Source: Acridotheres tristis | Taxonomy: Eukaryota; Chordata; Aves; Passeriformes; Sturnidae | DNA: 64,000 bases | Assembly (NCBI GenBank): GCA_037013685.1 | Contig: CM072887.1 | Location: 87,874,347 to 87,938,346, forward strand | Direction: 5' to 3' | Program-made: the position numbers and the translations under genes | Shown: piece after piece, positions 12,701-21,520 of the stretch | How the letters are laid out: each line of letters opens with the position of its first letter | Numbering within the stretch: the stretch's first letter is position 1 | The notes under the pieces: generated by a model | Told to the model about the DNA's origin: nothing | Databases searched by the model: none | Seen by the model: the letters and a program-made list of their open reading frames with translations, nothing else

Positions 12701-15700
12701 TGATAGAACTGTGCAACACTCATAACACATTGAATTTCCAGATTATACTGATTGTTTGAAGTGATGCTGCCTACCTTTCAGCTGACAACATTAAAAATCA
12801 AGACTGTTGCAGAAGAGTGTTTGCTTAAGATTTTACTATTGAAATAATGCAAATAGGTCTTCATTAATTTGCACAAAAGCAGACTGTAACCAATTAAATA
12901 ATGTACTACTAATTTTGCTTCTTTTATGACCTCAGACATTTGAGAATCAAGCATAAAATTAAACCTGAGTTGCTTTCTTACCATCCTGCCAATCTTCTTT
13001 TGATTAATGCAGTGCCATCTGATTAGAAATCTTAACAGCTTTAATAATCTGCATAAACAAATTGATTTTTTTTTAGCATTTACTAATAATTAAATATCAA
13101 AATAAACTTTTTAAAATGTCTGATTTTTTAAATCTATTGGTGTTGAACTGCATCTGAATGCCTGTGAACCTCAGACTGTCATTTGATTTTTATTGCAGTT
13201 TGGTGACTCTCAACAACTGCGCCTTGTTCGTATCCTAAGAAGTACAGTCATGGTCCGTGTTGGAGGTGGCTGGATGGCACTTGATGAGTTCTTAGTGAAA
13301 AACGATCCTTGCCGTGGTATGTAACAGAACTGTTCAAGACTTGCAGCATATTATTTGGATGCAGTCACCATTCATTGTCTCAAGATGGAGATTGAGTTGT
13401 ATAAAATGCCAGTTGTTGTAAACATCATCTCACTAAATGTCATATTTTTGTGAACTTTGAATCACATGGTTGAGATCCTCTTCAGTTGCACTGACATATG
13501 TCTGGAAAAACTGTGGTGTCTTCTGCACAGTTCCTTCAGTGTTATAGTGGTGTAAGTAAGAACTGAACTTAGCCCAGATAGACTTTATGGCATGTAAGTG
13601 GCTTGTATGACTTGGCAGAAATAGCACACAGAAGTGTCCAATAAAACCTTCTTAGCAACACAATAAGTCAAAATAAGGCAATTGAATTAATGAGTAACAC
13701 TACCACCACCACCACAAAAACCTCTGGCCAGTGACTGTTCCCAGTCTTTCAGTCTCAACCTTTGTAACCTTGTCTCTTCCTTGGCATCTGGCCCAGAAGC
13801 ACTCTATAGAGCCCTGAGCCTTGTAGAAAGCAAGTGGAAAGTGTTCCAGTCTGGAGGACGTTGTGCTCTGGGGGGGCAGGGAGTGCTCTATCACTGAGCT
13901 CCCCAGGGCATTGCATCAGATGAGCTGTTTTCTTAGTGCACTATAGACAATACTGAAGAATGTGATAAGGAATTCCAATAAATTAATTGGATAATATTAA
14001 AGTATTGTGTCTTTCAGTGTCAACCTAGAAATGAATTGTAACAGTCTACTTATCAATAGGCTTGAGAAAAATGTTTGGGGTACAACAGAACTAACCAAGT
14101 TAACCCTTCAATGAAGCCAGATCTTCTGAGGCACATTTTTTTTTTTCTACTATTCTGCACTTTTGAAGAATAGAAGTAGAAAGGAACAAAAGAAGGACCC
14201 TTTTTTTGGGTATATGTGAGCAGATGTCAACACAGTGTGTCTAAAGAATACCTGTAAGAATACTCTGTAAAATCAACATCACTGGACGCTGTGCATTGGT
14301 ACCTAATCTTTGTCGGGTTGAAGTCAGTGATGCAGGTTCAAGCTATTCCTAAACCACTTCACCCAGCAAATTTACATTTCCACTGAGTGCTCCTCGTGTG
14401 TCCAGATGAATCACATTGCAAAGAACTGTTGTCATAAACAGCTTTAAAGGTACTGCACCTAGTCATATAAAATCACATTAGCTTGTATTACTTCTTTATG
14501 TCAGCAGATAAATACCATTGCTACACAAGTGTACTTGGGCCTGTAGCTGAGTCTGTCCAAATGCCATTTCCTTTTTGCCTAGGAGACCTTTGCGAACTCA
14601 GAGCACTTAGGGACAGCTTTTGCTCAAGTCCTGTCTTTTGGCCTGGTGCTCCAAGTCTCTTGCATATGCAGCTGCTGTACTTGATTTCTTCTCCTGCTAA
14701 CGATTTTCTTTAATGTGACCCATGTCCTGTGTCATTTTTTCTAGTTCATCATCACGGGAGTAAAATGTTACGTTCGGAATCAAACTCTTCAATTACCACT
14801 CAGCCTACTATAGGTTGGCAAACCCCTCTCTTTGTCTCCTTCTCCTCTTCTTCTCTCTCTTCATTTCCTTCCCGCTTTTTTAATATATACATATATATAT
14901 ATACTTTTAACTATATGCTTCACCCATCATATATAGCTTAACATGTTCCTACATGGGCTGGTGCTTTGCAAGCTAATTTTTTTGACACGCTTGAAGAGTG
15001 TTTCAAAAACAATTGTCATTCACACTGACACAGTTAAATGCTAACATGTCTTGCATTTATTCATGCAGAACATTCTCTCATATGTGTGTTTGTATGTGTG
15101 TGTGAGTGCTTAGCCACCAGTTACCTCATCCTAGTTTGAGTTTTATGTTCATCATTGCATGTTGCCAAACTACATAACTTCATAGTTTTGAATAAATATA
15201 TTTGCTGCTTTCCTGTAATTTGTATTTAGCTATTTCTTCTAGAACATCCAAGCAAGTATTATTTATTATGAATAGCTGTAGAATTAGCGAAACTGCCCAT
15301 CAGGTTGTGTCTATGTATTAATAGTTGATTGATTAACAGTGATTTAGCACGTTGAGCATTCCATTATCACGCTGACTTCCTTTGACAGTGGTTCATTCCT
15401 GCTGGCATAAAGTATTAGAATAAGTGAGTCCTGCACATAACTCTCCTGTGTCCAAAATAAATGCATTACACAGTAATGCATTTTATTTATTGTTAAAATG
15501 TGTTGGAGTTGGCATGGCAAAAAGGGCAATAAACAGCCTTGTGACAGCTTTCATATCTGAGTCATTGAACACCTCTCTTTGCAGCTAAAGGGAGGACAAA
15601 CGTGGAGCTGCGTGAAAAATTCATTTTGGCAGATGGTGCCAGTCAGAGCATGGCAGCTTTCCGACCAAGGGGCCGTAGATCACGACCCTCTTCAAGAGGT

Positions 15701-18700
15701 GCTTCTCCCAACAGATCTACTTCTCTGTCAAGTCAAGCTGGCCAGGCAGCTGCTCCACAAGCTGTTACTACAAGTACACCAAAGGTAGGGAGAAATGTTC
15801 AAAACTGCACTGATTAACAAATGGGATACAGATTGAATTTTTGGGTTTTTCCTTGCTCCAGTAATATTGGTGCTTTCTCTAGCTGATGGAGAAAAAGTAT
15901 CTCCATTTTATTTCATAGTCTGGGGTGGATCTGAGGGGTGTTTTCAATGTGCTTTCTCTACTGTTTGCAACATGGCAGTAGGAGAATTTCTGCATTTAGG
16001 GGGCCGCATTAACTGACCGGCAGTTTGGGAACTGCTCTGAAAGATCAACAAACCTCTTCATTTCACTTGAAAAATGAATTCTATCATCTCTTCATTTTAC
16101 AACATTTGTCATTAACTCTTTCTGCTTAGATTTTATTTCTACTGAGATTTTGAAAGCCCAGGTATCCTTCTCCATGACGTTGTTTTCTTCTGCTGTCCTT
16201 CATATTTTGATTTACCATTGTTTCATACAGACACCACATCATTTAACACGCAACTATGGTAAACCATGGTTGACAAACAGCAAAACATCAACTCCTTCTA
16301 AGCCACCAGAATCCTCAGACTATCAAGGGTCATCTGCAGAGGTACAGTAAGGACAGAAATTCTAGTCTAATGACTTCCTTCACTAGAACTGTCACTTCAC
16401 TAACAGCCACTAGAGTTTCAGTGCTTCTGAGCTGCAGCATCCTGTGTATATTAATGCATTGTCACTATTTTAGACTTCTGTCAAATTATCTCTTGCTTTT
16501 TTCCCCCCAAATTTGTTTTTCTTAATGTTCTATTTTTCACATTTTTCAATTTTAGGAAAATACAGCCTCAATGAGCTAATGTTTAAAGGTCAAACGGTTA
16601 ATAAATCATAAAAGTATGGAACAAAATGGTTGAGTAAATGTAGAAAAGTACTTAAAAAAATAAAACATCCAATATACTTTGCAGGTTTCTTTCATAAAAT
16701 TATTTTCTTTGCATTCATGAAGTAGTACAATGTTTCTGAACTGCAGGCATGAGATTAATAAATCATGACCTCTGGTGCAAAACCACTAAATAAAGAAATA
16801 CCCAATCACTGTGAAGAAGATGGCACAAAAGTCTGGCAGTGATACATAAATCTTTACAACAACTCAAGATTTTATTTAGGGGGGTAGTGACCAATCATTG
16901 CTCTAATAGGATAGCTATTTGATGACTTAACAGGAAACTAGCATGACTTACATGGAAATTGCTAGTATAGCAATTAGGATTGTGCTGGCAATTAGGCTAT
17001 AAGACCAAAATTTGAAGGGGCTTGGAGCCAAAGTGTTTGCTCTAATGTAATTACAGTCAGTGAAAAGATTGCAGCTGGATCAGGCTGCACACTGACGTGT
17101 CATTTGTGGGAGTTACTCTTGCCCTGGTTTGGATGGAGTGCTTGGAGAGGAGAAGCTTGTGCTACCACCCCCTCTGTTGTATCTGCTTTCCACAAATCTG
17201 CACTTTGATAACTATTGCTGTTCCTGTGACACCTTCTGGTGTGAAGTTTCCATAACCTCAGCATGGCTTTGCTCAAAGATGCACAACAAACTTCTTCCTC
17301 CCTCCTTCTGTGCGTGTTGTGCACACTGCAGGTGTGCCTGTGGGTACAGCACTGCAAGCACACAGGGCTGTGGCTTAGAATGATTAACAGCACAGAGTTT
17401 AGTTAGTTGTCAGTTTCTAATATATTCCTGTATTTTCTTTCATCTCTTAGCTGGTAGCTGCAGTGAAAGATTAATTGGTGGTACATTAAAGGGTTTATAT
17501 ACATGGAAAGGTGTTGTTTTCATTGAATTACAATGACAGGAAAGCAGCTGGCCTGATTTCGTATGGGGGCACTGTGTTTCTTATCTGCTCTTCCAACTGC
17601 CAGTAGTTTCAGTGAGTTTCTTTTATGTAAACCAGCGTGGTTTAAGATTATAACTGGAATGGTTAGGGTGGGGTAGGTTCAGTGAATTCCTAAGGCATTC
17701 TGCAGCATTTACCGCCCAAGAGAGAGGTTATTCATTTTATATGTAAACTGCCTTTGGGCTTAGGGCAAAACTGAAGAACAGGCTAGTTTTATTTTTGCAC
17801 TGGTGATTCTATCCCAATGCCTTGCCCAGAGTGCAGCAGCTTCAGTGGAGGTGGTAACAGTGTTCCCTTTCTCCTTACCCTCCCAAGCAGTGCCTGTATA
17901 GCAGAGGTTCCCAGGGCATGGCTAGCTGTGTGTACTTGGCTTTAACGAGAGTTCAATATTGTGACCTGCCCTGTCACAGCCAGCAGATTGCTCTGTAGCA
18001 TCTCTTGTGTTTAGAAGTGCCAGAAGTGGTCTGAACTGGCAGCTGTCACACAAGCCCCTGCCAGGCCTCTGCTCTGTTCTTATCTCAAGGCACCTTCCAA
18101 CACATTTCTCTGGATCTTGGTTTTAGTACCTAATTCTACCTACAATTGCATGGGGATCAAAGGCACAGAATGCAGGATCCTGGGATCTAGGCCACTCCAC
18201 AAACTGCATTCATCACTGCACTGTTTGTTCTTATTTTTGAATATTTATGTAGTATTTTTGTGTTAATTTAATTACTGTGAATATGGTAGTGTTTCCTCTT
18301 CTTTGCATACACCCCTTATTTAGTGAGTGATATTCATTTTGAGATCTGATGATTCAATTTTTGTGGCTGTGAAAGAACTTTTCTTATTTGGAGCAGATTG
18401 TAAATCAAGACTCATTTCAGAAATTAGAAAGCAGGCAGGGTAAGACTGTGTAGTAGAGATACTGTAAAGCAGTATATTGACAACTGGAACTTTTAAAATT
18501 AGTCCTATGCCCTTTTTTTCTGTTTTTTCTTGTTTTGGCTTGGTTTTTTTTCCTCCTAGCAAAAGGTTTCTGAAATTTGGTAGCCTTGTTTCAATTTTAG
18601 AAATATTTTCATCGCCTATAACTACAGCCAGAATGGTGGAAGGTCAAGCTATGCAGACATAAAATTTCAATATGTACCATCAACTAATCTTACCTGCTTG

Positions 18701-20554
18701 ACTAATTATAAGAAGGTCGCTTTTTTCTTTCTTCATATAGCATTGAAATACATACAAAGATGGTAAAATGTTAAGCAGGCTAGTAAAACGATTTGTTGTT
18801 GTTGTTGATTTACATTTGGACTACTTCAAATGCAAACTGCTAAAGGAACATTCTAAACTTCACATTATGAATTATGCCTGTAGTGGCTCGAACCAGTATT
18901 TCATATTCACAGTGAATGTTGTTGTGACAATCATATTCTAAGCTATGTAGCCCCTAATACCAGTCCTTATCTTCAGTTTTAAAAGATTTTTTTGTTGTGT
19001 TTTGGTTTGCATAGGGAACACCAATTCAAGGAAGTAAACTCAGGCTGCCAGGGTATCTATCAGGGAAGAGTTTCCACTCAGGAGAGGACAGTGGCATCCT
19101 GTCAACAGCAGCTACCAGAGTCAGAGCTCAGTTTGCAGGTGAGTGTCTTGACTTCAGAGATTGATCTTCCATTTGCTTTGTTTTCCACCTGAATACTTAA
19201 GGTCACATTAGGGTTCAGGGGAGATGTCAGAAGAGTGGGAAGAAGTAAAAGTTGTACTGTCTGCCCATTGTTGAGGGTGCATGTAATCAGGCCCTCCATT
19301 CACATGTTCAGCTCTGGATGTGCAAATTCAGGGCTGTAATCTTCTTGACAATGCTACCTCCAATATGTCTGCCCAAGGAACTAGGGAAGAAGCATTTACT
19401 CAAAGGATCCAGTTCTTTACAGTATTCAAATTATTCTCAATTGTGATGGAGCAAAGGAGTCACTTAGTCCATGACCTGTCCATTTCGTTTGGAAGAACTG
19501 CAGGGACCAGCTGTAGATTACCTTATTAATGCAATATCCCACAGAGATTTTTTTAAGCAGTATACAAAAATAGAAAGCAGTGAAGCTGTGCTTTTCAACA
19601 CAGTGTTCTTCATAAGTACAGGGAACCAGATTTGTGAAGATCAAAAATACTTAAAAAGTAATTGGAAAATTATTAAAAACCACATTAATTGTTTTCTGTT
19701 TAAGATTCCTTGTTGTGTTTTTTTCTTCATGGCACATTGTCTGGGCAGGCTTTAACTTAGCAGACTTGCTGAGAGCTGATCTTCTCAGCCCTTTGTTGGG
19801 CAAGATATACACTTTGCCCTTGCTTACTTGCAGCTTTCATCTGTATGGATTTTAATTTTTTTTTAAAAAAAGAGGAGTAGCACATTTAAATATTGGGATG
19901 TTCATTTGCATCTCCAAGATGCCTATGCTTGGAAATCATGCACATGCTTGAAGATACTGAATTTTTTTTTCCAACCAATAGCTGAGAAAATGGCAGGGAG
20001 AAGAAAGGCTCTAGGTGTTGAGTGAAGGTACAATGCATGTTTAGGAAGTCAAGAAAAGCTGCCAGGATAATGCATTTTTAATGAGATTTGCTAGTGATGG
20101 ATTACCTATGTATCAGCATTTGATTTTGCATTTCCTTTTCTTTAGTGTGAGACACAGCATCATTTAGCTTGCCTGGCAGAGGTCTAAAGTTCAGTCTGTG
20201 CAACGAGGGCTGCCAAGGACCTAGGAAAGACCTGCACAGGTTTTCCATCCTTACCTTTAATGCTGATGGTTACCTGCTCTCTTTCTAGAAACCAGAAGAA
20301 CTCCAAGCAGACCTGGGAGCCGAGCAGGAAGCAAGGCTGGCAGCAGGTCAAGCAGCCGCCGAGGCAGTGACGCATCTGACTTTGACATTTCAGAAATCCA
20401 GTCTGTGTGCTCAGATATGTCAGAGACTGTTCCTGCTACAAGCAGGCCGACACCCCGAGCAGGTTCTCGGCCAGGATCCGCCAAGCCTTCTAAAATTCCA
20501 ACTCCCCAGAGAAGGCCACTAGCCAGCAAATCGGACAAGTCCTTGAAGAGATAA
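577..20554 (+). CDS. DST: Dystonin (DST/BPAG1), 3' part: last 15 coding exons, EF-hand, GAR and SxIP tail
   Basis: Giant cytolinker of the spectraplakin family; its C-terminal half binds microtubules and plus-end EB1. Joining 577-705, 4144-4287, 5124-5312, 5933-6062, 6871-7034, 7373-7535, 9014-9168, 9330-9404, 10226-10243, 13199-13316, 14745-14813, 15585-15784, 16231-16341, 19015-19138 and 20289-20554 gives one open frame of 684 residues; every intron is GT-AG and every phase fits. In fragment numbering: last spectrin-repeat segments 1 to about 270, EF-hand loops 287-298 and 323-334, GAR domain about 357-428, basic Ser/Gly/Arg tail, SKIP motif 664-667. The end (SKIPTPQ...DKSLKR) matches the DST pattern, whereas MACF1 ends in a TPGPKR-type sequence, so DST is preferred over its close paralogue. 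The N-terminal actin-binding, plakin and most of the rod lie upstream of the window. No frameshift or internal stop is seen. Confidence 0.95.
706..4143 (+). other. DST: DST intron, 3.4 kb
   Basis: AT-rich intron with no recognisable exon or transposon. It holds a T/G-rich low-complexity tract at 3790-3848 and an AT-rich stretch just before the acceptor at 4141-4143. Confidence 0.8.
3790..3848. repeat. T-rich / (TTTG)n low-complexity tract
   Basis: Runs of 5 to 9 T separated by G, passing into TTTG units. A typical simple repeat inside a DST intron. Confidence 0.85.
4144..4287 (+). CDS. DST: DST coding exon 2 of window: spectrin-repeat segment
   Basis: 144 nt, 48 codons, phase 0-0. It encodes [20 protein letters not shown] and then a helix with [15 protein letters not shown], strongly conserved in DST and MACF1. 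The donor is gtcagt at 4288, weaker than consensus. Confidence 0.95.
4288..5123 (+). other. DST: DST intron, 836 bp
   Basis: Nothing recognisable other than intronic sequence. The acceptor is tcaag at 5119-5123 with only a short pyrimidine tract. Confidence 0.8.
5124..5312 (+). CDS. DST: DST coding exon 3 of window: spectrin-repeat segment
   Basis: 189 nt, 63 codons, phase 0-0. It encodes [20 protein letters not shown], then [17 protein letters not shown] and [18 protein letters not shown]. The heptad-like helices with WLQWAE are characteristic of the final rod repeats. Confidence 0.96.
5313..5932 (+). other. DST: DST intron, 620 bp
   Basis: Ordinary intronic sequence. The acceptor is ctgattgcag ending at 5932. 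Confidence 0.8.
5933..6062 (+). CDS. DST: DST coding exon 4 of window: rod segment with KALEP linker
   Basis: 130 nt, ending one base into a codon (phase 1). It encodes [20 protein letters not shown] and then a linker ending [12 protein letters not shown]. The donor is gtaagt at 6063. Confidence 0.95.
6063..6870 (+). other. DST: DST intron, 808 bp
   Basis: AT-rich, no recognisable element. The acceptor is gttttaacag ending at 6870. Confidence 0.8.
6871..7034 (+). CDS. DST: DST coding exon 5 of window: last spectrin repeat
   Basis: 164 nt. It completes an Arg codon and encodes [20 protein letters not shown], then [19 protein letters not shown] and [14 protein letters not shown]. This is the repeat immediately preceding the EF-hands. 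The donor is gtcaga at 7035, weak at position +4, and an (AT)n tract begins 22 bp downstream. Confidence 0.95.
7035..7372 (+). other. DST: DST intron, 338 bp
   Basis: Short intron containing an AT dinucleotide repeat close to its 5' end and a T-rich acceptor ending at 7372. Confidence 0.8.
7056..7080. repeat. (AT)n microsatellite
   Basis: Ten AT units followed by GTATA, 22 bp downstream of the exon 5 donor. Confidence 0.95.
7373..7535 (+). CDS. DST: DST coding exon 6 of window: EF-hand 1
   Basis: 163 nt, ending in phase 1. It encodes [20 protein letters not shown], then the first Ca2+-binding loop [12 protein letters not shown] (fragment residues 287-298) with Asp at loop positions 1, 3 and 5, Gly at 6 and Glu at 12. 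All canonical ligands are present, so this EF-hand should bind calcium. Confidence 0.97.
7536..9013 (+). other. DST: DST intron, 1.5 kb
   Basis: AT-rich intron. A short degenerate catagg/catagg motif at 7914-7935 resembles the 3' terminal repeat of a minus-strand CR1, too short for a firm call. Otherwise nothing is recognised. Confidence 0.75.
9014..9168 (+). CDS. DST: DST coding exon 7 of window: EF-hand 2
   Basis: 155 nt. It encodes [16 protein letters not shown], the second loop [12 protein letters not shown] (residues 323-334) with intact Ca2+ ligands, then [20 protein letters not shown]. The human protein, as recalled, has Ile where this has Leu in KPLTD; otherwise the exon is near-invariant. 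The donor is gtatgt at 9169. Confidence 0.97.
9330..9404 (+). CDS. DST: DST coding exon 8 of window: start of GAR domain
   Basis: 75 nt, 25 codons, phase 0-0. It encodes [20 protein letters not shown] and DNKYR. Cys366 and Cys368 of the fragment are the CxC zinc-ligand pair of the GAS2-related domain. The intron before it is only 161 bp. Confidence 0.96.
9405..10225 (+). other. DST: DST intron, 821 bp
   Basis: Intron upstream of the 18-nt microexon. It ends in a long pyrimidine tract (10194-10225). No other element is recognised. Confidence 0.8.
10226..10243 (+). CDS. DST: DST 18-nt microexon inside the GAR domain
   Basis: Exactly 18 nt encoding FFLGNQ, flanked by ttatcag and gtataa. These six residues lie between DNKYR and FGDSQQ in known spectraplakin GAR domains, which proves the exon. 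It is phase 0-0, so skipping removes six residues of the fold without a frameshift. A U-rich tract follows from 10271. Confidence 0.95.
10244..13198 (+). other. DST: DST intron, 3.0 kb
   Basis: AT-rich intron with the T-rich tract near its start and a 13-A run at 11861-11873. No exon or transposon is recognised elsewhere. The acceptor is tattgcag ending at 13198. Confidence 0.8.
10271..10327 (+). promoter_or_regulatory. U-rich intronic tract downstream of the microexon
   Basis: Almost uninterrupted T with a few C, starting 27 bp after the microexon donor. U-rich sequence downstream of a weak donor is a known TIA1-type binding context that helps U1 recognition. The role here is inferred from position; it may be plain low-complexity sequence. 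Confidence 0.4.
13199..13316 (+). CDS. DST: DST coding exon 10 of window: end of GAR domain
   Basis: 118 nt, ending in phase 1. It encodes [20 protein letters not shown], then [19 protein letters not shown]. Cys427 in DPCR is the remaining zinc-ligand position of the GAR domain. The single trailing G joins either the next exon (giving V) or the one after it (giving A), so the 69-nt exon is optional. Confidence 0.97.
13317..14744 (+). other. DST: DST intron, 1.4 kb
   Basis: Contains a short (ACC)n repeat at 13702-13715. No exon or identifiable transposon is seen. Confidence 0.75.
14745..14813 (+). CDS. DST: DST 69-nt cassette exon after the GAR domain
   Basis: Encodes [20 protein letters not shown] plus PTI, a Ser-rich linker present in some spectraplakin isoforms. 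It begins and ends in phase 1, so inclusion gives CR-VHHHG and PTI-AKGRT while skipping gives CR-AKGRT. Both reading frames are open. Acceptor tttctag, donor gttggc at 14814, which is weak and fits optional use. Confidence 0.9.
   Translation, partial: FIITGVKCYVRNQTLQLPLSLL
14814..15584 (+). other. DST: DST intron, 771 bp
   Basis: Holds an (AT)n tract at 14883-14904 and a TG-rich tract at 15081-15108. Nothing else is recognised. Confidence 0.8.
14883..14904. repeat. (AT)n microsatellite
   Basis: Imperfect alternating AT run interrupted by one C. Confidence 0.9.
15585..15784 (+). CDS. DST: DST coding exon 12 of window: Ser/Arg-rich tail
   Basis: 200 nt, ending in phase 0. It encodes [20 protein letters not shown], then the basic stretch [20 protein letters not shown] and a Ser/Ala/Gln-rich end. 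The repeated [10 protein letters not shown] and SPNRS sites are typical of the GSR-type microtubule-binding tail and of proline-directed phosphorylation sites. The donor is gtaggg at 15785. Confidence 0.95.
15785..16230 (+). other. DST: DST intron, 446 bp
   Basis: Ordinary intronic sequence. The acceptor is tttcatacag ending at 16230. Confidence 0.8.
16231..16341 (+). CDS. DST: DST 111-nt tail exon (probable cassette)
   Basis: 37 codons, phase 0-0: [20 protein letters not shown], then a Pro/Ser-rich end finishing SSAE. The [14 protein letters not shown] core is known from DST isoforms and supports DST over MACF1. As both ends are in phase 0, it can be skipped and exon 12 joined straight to GTPIQGSK. 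The donor is gtacag at 16342, non-consensus at +5. Confidence 0.9.
16342..19014 (+). other. DST: DST intron, 2.7 kb
   Basis: Contains the candidate alternative terminal exon near its start, a GC-richer middle (about 17100-18200) without coding potential that I recognise, and a (TTG)5 repeat near 18793-18807. The acceptor is gcatag ending at 19014. Confidence 0.75.
16556..16579 (+). CDS. DST: Candidate alternative terminal DST exon (short tail, stop, poly(A) signals)
   Basis: A T-rich tract ending in ttttag (16550-16555) is followed, in the phase set by the 111-nt exon, by codons for ENTASMS and a TAA at 16577-16579. AATAAA occurs at 16600-16605 and again at 16659-16664. Used as a last exon it would cut off the GSR and SKIP tail. 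This is seen in sequence only; no transcript evidence is available to me, and chance is a real alternative. Confidence 0.3.
   Translation, partial: ENTASMS
19015..19138 (+). CDS. DST: DST coding exon 14 of window: tail, [10 protein letters not shown] segment
   Basis: 124 nt, ending in phase 1. It encodes [20 protein letters not shown], then [21 protein letters not shown]. This segment is present in the human DST tail and absent from MACF1 as I recall the two. The donor is gtgagt at 19139. Confidence 0.95.
19139..20288 (+). other. DST: DST last intron, 1.15 kb
   Basis: AT-rich with short T and A runs. The acceptor is ctttctag ending at 20288. No other feature is recognised. Confidence 0.8.
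20289..20554 (+). CDS. DST: DST last coding exon: GSR repeats, SKIP motif, stop
   Basis: Encodes fragment residues 597-684. It opens with a basic run of Gly-Ser-Arg type units (residues 605-622), continues with [17 protein letters not shown] and a Ser/Pro-rich stretch, and ends [21 protein letters not shown] less its last few steps, then TAA at 20552-20554. SKIP at 664-667 in a basic Ser/Pro context fits the SxIP motif that binds EB1 at microtubule plus ends. The last 14 residues differ at several positions from the human DST end as I recall it, but length and ending are kept. Confidence 0.97.
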
Positions 20555-21520
20555 TATGATTGGCTCCATAAAGGTCTTATCCTTTTGCATTAAATATTTA
20601 AGTTCATAAGATGTAAAATATTATGTAGAAATTACTGTGAAATATCGCAAGAGGTGGATTTTTAATTCTGCAGATGGCCTTATTTGTGTATTTGTCTTCT
20701 TATTTTATGTGTATAATTTTTGTCAGATTCTTTTTTGTTTTGCCATATTCTGTGCGAAGGGGAAGAGTTCTAATGTAAACTAACAGTTGTACACAGTAAC
20801 ATGTAGAAAGTACACTAAAAATAATTGCCGAATGTACAGTGTACTGAATGTACAGTAAGTCTCTGCAACCTCAATGAAAAAGGCCTGTCACTATGTCATT
20901 AGTTAACAGTAAAGGATACCTCATGATTTTTCTTTAAAAAAGAAAAAGAGAATACTGAAAGCCAAAAGACACAATTACACATTTTGAGCTAACTAAACAA
21001 ACACTAAACGATGTACGTCAAAACTACTAAGGAATACAAACACACATTCACAATACCCTTATTTATACAGCATCTCTCAAAGAACTCACAAAGTTAATTA
21101 AGCACTTGCCAATAATATAATACTCCAATACCTTGCAGCATTTCTGTGCCATTGCTTTCAATGAGGCCAGACACATTCTGGATATCAGAACTATTATTCT
21201 GTAAGAATATCAATATGAAGTGCATTCATGTAAATGTGAGGTTTTCTTTTGCTTGAGTGGATGGTAGCACTGTATCATTGAACTCATTTTGTATCAAAGC
21301 AATTTTGCTTGCAGAAAGCTCAGAAATAAACATGTCCCTTAACTTTATTTCTATTGTATTTCTTATTTCACAGGAAGGTAATTTTCTGTGTTATGTTTTA
21401 GAGCATATGCCATTTCAGATGACCAATAATTACCATAGGCTTTAATGTTATTTCCCATTATCAGCTATCTGATTTTGGTTAGCTACTGTATTTGTTTAAT
21501 AAAACACTAAATTGCACATA
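20555..21520 (+). other. DST: DST 3'UTR, probable extent
   Basis: AT-rich sequence directly after the stop. Possible poly(A) signals are ATTAAA at 20589, AATAAA at 21325-21330 and AATAAA at 21498-21503. The last is followed by a GT-containing stretch (about 21550) fitting a downstream element. The end point is inferred. Confidence 0.55.
21498..21503 (+). terminator. Candidate distal poly(A) signal of DST
   Basis: Canonical AATAAA about 945 bp after the stop codon, with GTGTTG about 55 bp further on. Confidence 0.45.

Noticed and set aside
577..20554. Assignment to MACF1 instead of DST
   Set aside because: Rod, EF-hand and GAR exons fit both, but the [14 protein letters not shown] and [18 protein letters not shown] exons and the SKIPTPQ...DKSLKR end fit DST and not the MACF1 tail.
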